NCBI GenBank assembly: GCA_029257465.1
Contig: JARIBG010000099.1
Span: 1 to 37,582, forward strand
Length of the DNA stretch: 37,582 nucleotides
From: Arthrobacter sp.
Lineage (GTDB): Bacteria; Actinomycetota; Actinomycetes; Actinomycetales; Micrococcaceae
Direction of reading: 5' to 3'
Part shown: one piece after another, positions 15,785 to 22,584 of the stretch
Position numbering within the stretch: the stretch's first letter is position 1
Layout: each line of letters starts with the position of its first letter
Notes under the pieces: model-generated
Told to the model about the DNA's origin: nothing
The model's input: the letters and a program-made list of their open reading frames with translations, nothing else
The model's database searches: none
Translations under genes and position numbers: made by a program

Positions 15785-18253
15785 ATGCCACTGCAGGATG
15801 CCCTCCCCGTCACGTCCCTCCGGTCGCCTGCCCGATCAGCGCGCGAAAGCACCGGGGTCGGGCCGGGAGGAGCAATTCGTCCGGGCTTGGTCGGTCGAGG
15901 CGGACAGTCGATAGCGGTCCTGGATGCCCTGCAGCGTGCGGGGTCGGCAGGAGCCGTGGTGGTGGGTGCTCCCGGATCGGGGAAGTCCGCATTCCTGCAC
16001 CACGTCGAGCGTGGTCTGACGACGGCGCATCTCGTGCGGGTCCGGCCGCTCCGATGTTCCAGGACGGCGCCCTATCGCGACCTGGGGTTCCTGCTTCCGG
16101 AATATCCGGAAGCAGGAACCCCGCTGCATCCGGCGCTCGTGTCCAACGTCGTCCTGCAGCGGGTGCGCAAGGACGCCGGTTCCAGGAACGTCGTCCTCAT
16201 GATCGACGACGCGGAGCAGCTCGATGCCCTGTCGTCCGCCGTGATCGGTCAACTGATCCAGGACCGAGCGGTCCGCGCCCTCCTGACCGTGACGGATCCG
16301 ACCCGCCTGGACCCCTCGTTGCTGGCCCTCTGGCGATCCGGTTCCCTGGACCGGACGGATCTCACCGCGCTGTCCTTCGATCAGACCTGGCTGCTGGCAG
16401 AGGCCCGGCTCGGAGCTCCCCTCAGCAGGGAGGGCGTCGAAGCCCTGGCGGAGGCGGCGGGTGGGAGCCCCCGCACCATCTGCAGCCTGATGCAGGATCT
16501 GGTCCGGCGCTCGGTCCTCACCAGGCGGGATGACGTCTGGGTGCTCAGCGGGGATGTGTCTCAGGTCGGGTACGACGTCGATGCTGTTCTCGCCGCCGGC
16601 CCTGCCCTGTCCGCGCATCAACGGGACATCGTCCTCCTGCTGGCGCTCCTGGGCTCTGCTGTGTGGGCGGATCTGGCTCTGCTCTTCGATGCGTCGGACA
16701 TCGACGGCCTCGAAGCCGCCGGAGTTCTCCAGGTCGACAGTGGCCGAGCACCGCGTGTGAGCCTGGTGTCCCACGCTCTGGCATCAGTGCTGGCGGACTC
16801 GGTGTCGGCGCCCGATGCCGAGCGACTGTACGCCACACTCACCGACAGCGCCGGCGCCTTGAGAGACCTCCGCTCCGACCCGGCACGGCATGTCCTGTGG
16901 CGGCTCCGGGCTGGCAGGGCCGTGTTGCCGGAGCAGGTGGGTCGCGTGGCCCGCGCCCTGAACGACGACGGCGAGTACGGGCGCGCCCGCGCTCTGCTCG
17001 CTCTCCTCGGCCAGGCGCGCAGCTCCGTCACGCTCACGTACTACGGACTTGTCGCCGCAGTGGGCCTGGGGCATCACGAGGAGGCCTCGGACCTCGCGAC
17101 CGCGCTCACGGCTATGGAGGAGCAGCCCGAGCGGAGGGAGATGGTCGACTGCAGGATCGAGTGCTCGCGGCTGCAACGCCTCAGCTCGGTCCCGGCCGCC
17201 GCGGCAATCCTCGAGGAGGAGACCGCCCGGATCACGAGCTGGACACTCGACGCCGTCGTGGCCCGGGACTCGACCACGGTGATCGAGCTGGAGCAGCTCC
17301 AGAGGCGCCTCCGAGCTGCGCGGGCAGAGCTCGACGCATTCGAGGGACGCTTCCGGGAGAACCTGGAAGCACTGCCCTTGCTGGTCCGCCTCGATCCGCC
17401 CGAGACACTCGGCGCGGAGGAGCGTCGACTGCAGCTGACCGCGCAGTCGCTCCTTCTGGAGGCGAGGATCGCCACGGGCCAGGACGGCGAAGGGGAGCTG
17501 GCCCGCTCGCTCGTGCGGCACGTGAGGTACCCCGGGACCTCCTACCGCGATGCTGATGGTGCACTGCTGCGCATCGAACTCGCGTACCTGTTCACGGGTG
17601 GTCGGAGTGATCCCGGATCGTGGGGCCCGAGCCCGAGAGCAACCGGCTGGTCCTGGGAGCACGGATCACTCGCTCAGCTCTTCGAAGGCCTGGATCTCCT
17701 GGCAAGGAATCGCCTACCCGACGCGGGCGCTGTTCTTCGACCTGTGGTCCAGCAGCTGCGGGTCACGGACCCGCACGGAGTCCTGGTCGTCGCTGCGGCG
17801 GCTCTTATTCTCTGCTGCGAACAGGAGGGTTCTTCGCAGCGGATGATCACGCGGCTTCCCCTGGCGGACGCAGGCGGGAGCTCCTGGATGGTGCGGGGCG
17901 CGGCCCGGTCCTACCGCGCCCAGTCCTTCTCCCGCAGGCCGAGCCGGAGCGATATCGCGGACAAGGCTCATCATGCTGTCGCTGACGGTCCCGAACCTGT
18001 TCGCCCCGACCGAGAACGACGGGCGCACCTGCAAGAGGAACCGGCGGGCGACACTCGCCTCGGGGCGCTGACGAACCGCGAGCGGGAGATCGCCCTGCTC
18101 GCCTCCACAGGGAAAGCCAATCGTGATATCGCGCGAACAGTCTTCCTGTCGGTCCGGACGGTCGAAGGACACCTGTATCGGGTGTACTCGAAAATCGGTA
18201 TCAGCACCAGGGCTGAACTCCGCGCTGTCCTGCGGCCGGACGACGCCCGGTGA
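15785..18253 (+). CDS. LAL-type LuxR-family transcriptional regulator 1
   Basis: An 822-aa STAND-ATPase regulator. Walker A GAPGSGKS is at residues 61-68 and the Walker B-like NVVLMIDDAEQLD follows. A long helical, TPR-like middle contains no membrane segment. A C-terminal LuxR helix-turn-helix spans about 762-818 (LTNREREIALLAS, then SVRTVEGHLYRVYSKIG). Members of this family bind a ligand and ATP, oligomerise and activate transcription; the ligand here is unknown. GGGAAG lies 10 nt before the ATG. The gene is behind promoter box A and overlaps LAL2 by four bases (GTGA). A perfect 18-bp inverted repeat lies at codons about 100-113. It is paralogous to LAL2, LAL3 and LAL4 in architecture. Confidence 0.87.
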   Translation: MPLQDALPVTSLRSPARSARESTGVGPGGAIRPGLVGRGGQSIAVLDALQRAGSAGAVVVGAPGSGKSAFLHHVERGLTTAHLVRVRPLRCSRTAPYRDLGFLLPEYPEAGTPLHPALVSNVVLQRVRKDAGSRNVVLMIDDAEQLDALSSAVIGQLIQDRAVRALLTVTDPTRLDPSLLALWRSGSLDRTDLTALSFDQTWLLAEARLGAPLSREGVEALAEAAGGSPRTICSLMQDLVRRSVLTRRDDVWVLSGDVSQVGYDVDAVLAAGPALSAHQRDIVLLLALLGSAVWADLALLFDASDIDGLEAAGVLQVDSGRAPRVSLVSHALASVLADSVSAPDAERLYATLTDSAGALRDLRSDPARHVLWRLRAGRAVLPEQVGRVARALNDDGEYGRARALLALLGQARSSVTLTYYGLVAAVGLGHHEEASDLATALTAMEEQPERREMVDCRIECSRLQRLSSVPAAAAILEEETARITSWTLDAVVARDSTTVIELEQLQRRLRAARAELDAFEGRFRENLEALPLLVRLDPPETLGAEERRLQLTAQSLLLEARIATGQDGEGELARSLVRHVRYPGTSYRDADGALLRIELAYLFTGGRSDPGSWGPSPRATGWSWEHGSLAQLFEGLDLLARNRLPDAGAVLRPVVQQLRVTDPHGVLVVAAAALILCCEQEGSSQRMITRLPLADAGGSSWMVRGAARSYRAQSFSRRPSRSDIADKAHHAVADGPEPVRPDRERRAHLQEEPAGDTRLGALTNREREIALLASTGKANRDIARTVFLSVRTVEGHLYRVYSKIGISTRAELRAVLRPDDAR
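16084..16122. repeat. perfect 18-bp inverted repeat with 3-nt loop inside the LAL1 coding sequence
   Basis: Left arm 16084-16101 and right arm 16105-16122 are exact reverse complements, separated by ATA. The frame stays open through it (it encodes GFLLPEYPEAGTP). It follows the stretch aligned with the conserved PYGALAPLL region of the paralogues. Confidence 0.97.
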
Positions 18254-20775
18254 GCTGTACCGTCCCGCCTTCCGCATTCCCCTATCCGAGCAGAATGAAC
18301 CTGCTCGGCGAGCTCAGCGATGCACTGCAGGTGCGGTCCGCCTGCGGAGTCTTCGTCCACGGCGGCCCCGGCATGGGTAAGACGGTGCTGGCACACCTTC
18401 TCGAGGAGTCCGTGGAGGGCTTCCTCTCCTTCCTCATCACGGCGACGCCGACACTCAGGGATATTCCCTACGGTGCACTCGCACCCCTGCTCGTCGATGC
18501 GACACCAGAGGACCTGATGTCCCCGGCAGCGGTCCTGCGCGTTGTCCTGTCCTTCGTCCGACGCCGCTCGTCCACGCGCCGCGTCCTGATCATCGTCGAC
18601 GACCTCCATCTCCTTGATGGTGACAGCACCCTTCTGCTGACACAGCTGGTGAGCTACCGCGCGATCATGATCACGGGATTCGCTCCGTCGGCTGCCGTGC
18701 TGAGCCGGGAACTGGCATCCCTCGCCGACGATGGCCTGGTGGAGCTTTGTGCCATGGAGCCGCTGACCGAGCTCGACGTCCTCATACTGTGTCGGCAGCG
18801 GCTGGGCGAGAACACCGCCCTCGGCGTGGGCCGCCGACTACGTGAGGAATCAGCAGGCAATCCGCTGTTCCTCCCGGGGATCCTCGATGAGGCCCTCCGG
18901 GACGGATCCCTGGCAGTCGTGGACGGGGTCTGGGTGCTGAAGGACACCGAGCTGAGCATTCCGGCACTCCTCACGCAGGTCGTGACATCCATCGTTGCGC
19001 AGCTCGACGCACCCGAACGCTCCGCGCTCGAGGTACTCGCCCTGTCCGAGGTGGTCAGCCTTCCCGATCTGATCCGTCTGAGCAGCGAGGACGCTGTGCT
19101 GTCACTGCTTCGGAACGGTCTCGTCCGAATCCTGCCGAGTACGTGGATGAAGGATCTCGGAAGCTGCACCTTTCCCGGGCGAATCATGCGAACCGCCATT
19201 CCCACGGGACGGAGGTGCTCCCTGCTCCGGGAGGTGGGGTCGAAGCTCTTCGAGGACAGGACATTGCCGGCGCGACGACGGATCCGTCACGGGATCTGGG
19301 CGCTCGAATGCGCTCAGGCCGTGCCCGCTGAGTGGGAGCTCGAACTTGCGGCGCTGGCCTTGCAGAACAGCGACCCTCGTGCGGCTCTGAGGCTCATCGG
19401 CGACATCCGCTCCCCGGAGTCGGCGGTCGGCGCAGCCGTATACCGCGCCGTCGCCCTGTTCGAGCTGTCCCGACTCGGCGAATCCCGACAGGTGAGTACC
19501 GGTCTCCTCGAGCGCGCAGCAACCCCACAGCTGGTGACGGCTATGGTTTCCCTCGAACAGCGGCAGGCGGTGGCTGCACCACAAGGAACCGGGCGCCCGT
19601 CCCATATCCTCGAGCGGATCTCCAGAACACTCGTGAACCGGACGGGGACCTCCCGGGAAGAGGTGGAGAAGACTCCCGACCTCGTGATCGCCAGGGCATC
19701 GGAGGCGAACGTCCTGGGACGGTACGCAGAGACGATCCAGGCACTGGATCCCGTGTTCGAGGAACAACCGGGCGATCTCCGCCGGCTCACGATGGCGCAC
19801 GCCCTCCTCGCGGAAGCACTCGGTGCCAGTGGCAGGACCGATGAGGGTCTCGAGCACAGTTCGGTGGCTCTCACCCTCGTCGACGAATATCCGGAGCTCA
19901 TCTCGGATCTTCACCGGGCCGTGGTCTTCCGCCATCTGAGTCTCCTGGTGCACAGCGGTGGTCTTGCTGCGGCCGAGGAGGTACTCGGCAACCGCGCGTT
20001 CGGTATCGAGACCGAATACGCCTTCTGCAGTGGGAGCATCGCCGTCCTGGATGCGGCGATCGATGCACGGAGAGGACTGTTCAGAAGCGCACTGGCGAAG
20101 ATCGGTCCTGCTCTGGTGTCCCTGCGTCGATCCGACCACGATGCGCTCCTGGGTTACGCGCTGGGTATCGGGGCCTGGGCAGCAGCCGTGAGCGGTGATG
20201 CCGAGCAGCTGGTTCTGTGGTCCGGCGAGTTCGCGTCGTCCGTGTCACGTACGGCTGCTCAGTCTGCGCTGCGCGGAGAGGCGCTGATCACCGCAGCATC
20301 GATCCTGCATGGCTCGGGCAGTACCACCCCGGCTCTGGTCGATCTCGCGCGTACCGCCAGGGAGCGCCGGTGGTACACCGCCGAGAAGGACATCCTCCAG
20401 CTCGCCGTCGCTCTCGGCGACGACAGCTCCCCGGCCCTGCTCGCAACGATGGCCGGAAATCCCCGGGGAGCAGAACCACGTGTGCTCCGCCCTCTCGCGC
20501 GTCGTCGTCGGGCATCGATCGACGGGGATCCGGTCACGGAGCAGGCGAACCCGGGTGCCCCCTACTCTCTGACATCCCGTGAGCGCGAGATCGCCGTCCT
20601 GGCATCCGATGGTCGGTCCAACAGGGCGATCGCCCGGCGACTGGTGGTGTCATCGCGCACGGTGGAGGGTCATCTGTACCGGGTCTTCGCCAAGCTCGGT
20701 ATAGCGCGACGCGAGGACTTGGCAGCGTATACGAAGGATCTGCCGCGAGGCGGGTCCGCCGGCGGGTGCACGTAG
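18250..20775 (+). CDS. LAL-type LuxR-family transcriptional regulator 2
   Basis: An 841-aa paralogue of LAL1. Walker A GGPGMGKT is at residues 38-45 and Walker B in RRVLIIVDDLHLLD. A long repeat-rich helical middle follows, with the LuxR helix-turn-helix at about 774-828 (LTSREREIAVLAS, then SSRTVEGHLYRVFAKLG). The GTG start overlaps the LAL1 stop codon (GTGA), which indicates translational coupling. An in-frame ATG at 18295 would remove 15 residues that appear to align with the start of the other ATPase domains, so GTG is preferred. A second copy of the cluster promoter box lies 40 nt after its stop codon. Confidence 0.87.
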   Translation: MSCTVPPSAFPYPSRMNLLGELSDALQVRSACGVFVHGGPGMGKTVLAHLLEESVEGFLSFLITATPTLRDIPYGALAPLLVDATPEDLMSPAAVLRVVLSFVRRRSSTRRVLIIVDDLHLLDGDSTLLLTQLVSYRAIMITGFAPSAAVLSRELASLADDGLVELCAMEPLTELDVLILCRQRLGENTALGVGRRLREESAGNPLFLPGILDEALRDGSLAVVDGVWVLKDTELSIPALLTQVVTSIVAQLDAPERSALEVLALSEVVSLPDLIRLSSEDAVLSLLRNGLVRILPSTWMKDLGSCTFPGRIMRTAIPTGRRCSLLREVGSKLFEDRTLPARRRIRHGIWALECAQAVPAEWELELAALALQNSDPRAALRLIGDIRSPESAVGAAVYRAVALFELSRLGESRQVSTGLLERAATPQLVTAMVSLEQRQAVAAPQGTGRPSHILERISRTLVNRTGTSREEVEKTPDLVIARASEANVLGRYAETIQALDPVFEEQPGDLRRLTMAHALLAEALGASGRTDEGLEHSSVALTLVDEYPELISDLHRAVVFRHLSLLVHSGGLAAAEEVLGNRAFGIETEYAFCSGSIAVLDAAIDARRGLFRSALAKIGPALVSLRRSDHDALLGYALGIGAWAAAVSGDAEQLVLWSGEFASSVSRTAAQSALRGEALITAASILHGSGSTTPALVDLARTARERRWYTAEKDILQLAVALGDDSSPALLATMAGNPRGAEPRVLRPLARRRRASIDGDPVTEQANPGAPYSLTSREREIAVLASDGRSNRAIARRLVVSSRTVEGHLYRVFAKLGIARREDLAAYTKDLPRGGSAGGCT

Positions 20776-20814
20776 TCCGATCCGGGCAATCGAGTAGCCG
20801 CGACGCAAAGTCGC

Positions 20815-20856
20815 GTCCGAACTACTCGTGCTCGCCCGGAGGTCCACTCCTAGTGT
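20815..20856 (+). promoter_or_regulatory. LAL-cluster promoter box B (before a structured non-coding region)
   Basis: GTCC-gaa-CTAC-TCGTG at 20815-20830, then 20 nt, then the -10 box TAGTGT at 20851-20856. An inverted copy of the half-site, CGAGTAG, is at 20791-20797. A CGCGAC/GTCGCG hairpin lies between them. The transcription start is expected near 20863. Confidence 0.6.
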
Positions 20857-20862
20857 TGTCAC

Positions 20863-20999
20863 TGTCGAAGGGGTGTTCGTCGAGAATGCCCTCTTCGCCC
20901 CACAGACTGGGTCGGCGGCGTAGGAGTTCTCCTGAGACCAGAACTTCGTCCCCAGCCGCCGCCGACCCTCACACTCCGGCTCGCACATACCGTGAGCCG
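20863..20999 (+). ncRNA. candidate structured small RNA driven by promoter box B
   Basis: Downstream of box B there are nested stems. GTCGGCGGCG (20911-20920) pairs with 20957-20966, enclosing AGTTCT (20925-20930) with AGAACT (20940-20945). A second hairpin pairs CGGCTC (20977-20982) with GAGCCG (20994-20999). An alternative pairing, CTCAC (20968-20972) with GTGAG (20992-20996), competes with it. A 42-codon reading frame from ATG 20885 overlaps the structure but is Arg/Ser/Pro-rich and looks non-coding. The 3' end is not defined, so the transcript might run into rplY. The stem bases are exact; the RNA itself is inferred. Confidence 0.4.
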
Positions 21000-21060
21000 C
21001 GGATCTCCCGGTGATCGAAGCGCCCGGAACCGGCGCATCCTCGCATCGCCCGGTCTGCGG

Positions 21061-21066
21061 TAGCAT
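21061..21066 (+). promoter_or_regulatory. possible -10 box for rplY
   Basis: TAGCAT about 180 nt before rplY. No clear -35 box is seen. The stretch 20776-21248 otherwise holds promoter box B, the candidate small RNA and the rplY leader, and no convincing protein gene. Confidence 0.3.
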
Positions 21067-21084
21067 GGTAGGTAATGCCTAGGC

Positions 21085-21189
21085 GAGGGAGCGGGCCGGA
21101 ACTACACGTGCCGGCGGCGTTCCGTGATCGACGGTGGCTGACGTCCCGACTGGTTTCCGGACGACTGACCCGCGCGAACACGTTCCCTC
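21085..21189 (+). promoter_or_regulatory. possible structured leader of rplY
   Basis: GAGGGA (21085-21090) can pair with TCCCTC (21184-21189), and the adjacent GCGGG (21091-21095) with CCCGC (21169-21173). Inside, CGTCC/GGACG forms a short hairpin. This could be a ribosomal-protein autoregulatory leader. The fold was made by eye and is one of several possible. Confidence 0.25.
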
Positions 21190-21248
21190 CCAGCAGCGTC
21201 CAGAGTTCGCGCCCAGAGCGCGAAGTCGCATCATCCTGAGGAGAAACC

Positions 21249-21899
21249 ATGTCCGAGCAGAAGCTCTCAGCCCATGTCCGCACCGAGTTCGGTAAGGGTG
21301 CGGCTCGTCGTGCTCGCCAGGCGAACATGATCCCGGGAGTCGTGTACGGCCACGGCGCCGACCCGATCCATGTGCTGCTCCCCTCGAAGGCCACCACGCT
21401 CGCGGTCCGGACGGCGAATGCACTGCTGACCCTGGATATCGAGGGCGCGGACCATCTCGCACTGGTCAAGGACATCCAGCGCGACCCCATCAAGCAGATC
21501 GTCGAGCATCTCGACCTGCTGACCGTCCGTCGCGGCGAGAAGGTCGAGGTGGACGTCGCCATCCATGTCGAGGGTGAGCCTGCTCCGGAGGTCGTGTCCA
21601 ACCTCGAAGCCAGTACCGTCCTGGTCGAGGCCGACGCCACGCGCCTGCCCGAGGCGCTCACCGTGAGCATCGAGGGTCGCCAGATCGGTGAGCACGTGTT
21701 CGCCTCGGACATCGAGCTCCCCTCCGGCGTCACGCTCCTCACCGATCCCGAGACGCTCGTGGTCAACCTCATGGCACCCGTGGTGCAGGATCTCGGAGAC
21801 GTCGAGGAGACCGACGTCGACACCGAGGCCGTGGCCGAGGGAGCGACAGCCCCGGACGCCGACCAGGACGCCGTCATCACCGACGCCGACGAGCGGTAA
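21249..21899 (+). CDS. rplY: 50S ribosomal protein bL25 (general stress protein CTC type)
   Basis: A 216-aa, long (TL5/CTC) form of bL25. The N-terminal 5S rRNA-binding domain is recognisable from SAHVRTEFGKGAARRARQANMIPGVVYGHG. The C-terminal beta domain follows (VDVAIHVEGEPAPEV, LPSGVTLLTDPETLVVNL). The tail is acidic, rich in Asp and Glu. A strong AGGAG (21239-21243) precedes the ATG by 5 nt. It sits 10 nt before pth, a common actinobacterial pairing. The pair is flanked on both sides by LAL regulator pairs. Confidence 0.95.
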   Translation: MSEQKLSAHVRTEFGKGAARRARQANMIPGVVYGHGADPIHVLLPSKATTLAVRTANALLTLDIEGADHLALVKDIQRDPIKQIVEHLDLLTVRRGEKVEVDVAIHVEGEPAPEVVSNLEASTVLVEADATRLPEALTVSIEGRQIGEHVFASDIELPSGVTLLTDPETLVVNLMAPVVQDLGDVEETDVDTEAVAEGATAPDADQDAVITDADER

Positions 21900-21909
21900 G
21901 CAGGTCCCG

Positions 21910-22494
21910 GTGTCCACAGACACCTGGCTCGTGGCCGGGCTCGGGAATCCCGGGCCCGGCTACGCAGGCAATCGGCACAATGTGGGTCAGATGGTTCTTG
22001 ATCTCCTCGCGGACCGCGTGCAGGGAAGGTTCTCGTCCTCGAAAGCGCAGGCAGTCACGCTTGAAGGGCGCCTCGGCATCGGAGGCCCGCGCGTCGTTCT
22101 GGCCAAACCACTTACCTTCATGAATCTCACTGGTGGACCGGTCTCCACCCTGGCACGGTTCCATGGCATCGCGCCGGACCACGTGATCGCCGTGCACGAC
22201 GAGATCGACATCACGGCCAACACCCTTCGACTCAAGCTGGGCGGGGGCGAGGGTGGGCACAACGGTCTGCGGGACATCACCAGGGCTCTCGGCACGAAGG
22301 ACTACTACCGGGTGCGCGTCGGGGTAGGACGGCCCCCGGGTCGCCAGGATCCCGCCGACTTCGTCCTCAGGGACTTCGGCACTGCCGAGAAGAAGGACCT
22401 GCCTCTCCTGCTCGACGACGCGGCGGACGCCGTCGAACTACTGATCACCGACGGACTCCTCGCCGCACAGCAACGATTCCATCCTGCGAAGTAG
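21910..22494 (+). CDS. pth: peptidyl-tRNA hydrolase
   Basis: Cleaves peptidyl-tRNAs released by stalled ribosomes, recycling tRNA. The 194-aa product has the hallmark motifs: GLGNPGPGYAGNRHNVGQMVLD with the catalytic histidine, AKPLTFMNLTGGPV, VHDEIDI, and GGGEGGHNGLRDI. GTG 21910 is chosen because homology starts at once (STDTWLVAGLGNPG). Longer forms would run into rplY. It is probably co-transcribed with rplY. In many actinobacteria mfd lies downstream; here the second LAL pair does. Confidence 0.95.
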   Translation: MSTDTWLVAGLGNPGPGYAGNRHNVGQMVLDLLADRVQGRFSSSKAQAVTLEGRLGIGGPRVVLAKPLTFMNLTGGPVSTLARFHGIAPDHVIAVHDEIDITANTLRLKLGGGEGGHNGLRDITRALGTKDYYRVRVGVGRPPGRQDPADFVLRDFGTAEKKDLPLLLDDAADAVELLITDGLLAAQQRFHPAK

Positions 22495-22512
22495 CCTGAA
22501 GAAGGCGGGGCC

Positions 22513-22538
22513 GACCCGCGACGAATCAGCGCCGGGTC
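22513..22538 (+). terminator. inverted repeat after pth, possible weak terminator
   Basis: GACCCG (22513-22518) pairs with CGGGTC (22533-22538) over a 14-nt loop, without a T-run. It lies in the 90-nt gap between pth and LAL3. The gap also holds GATAAT (22565-22570), a possible -10 box for LAL3, and no copy of the cluster promoter box. Confidence 0.25.
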
Positions 22539-22584
22539 CGTGCGGTAGCGCGATACAGTGAGCCGATAATGCAAGCGTCGCAGG

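Noticed and set aside
20766..21014. 82-codon plus-strand open frame between LAL2 and rplY
   Set aside because: It starts upstream of promoter box B and overlaps LAL2's end and the structured region. Its Ser/Arg/Pro-rich content does not look like a protein.
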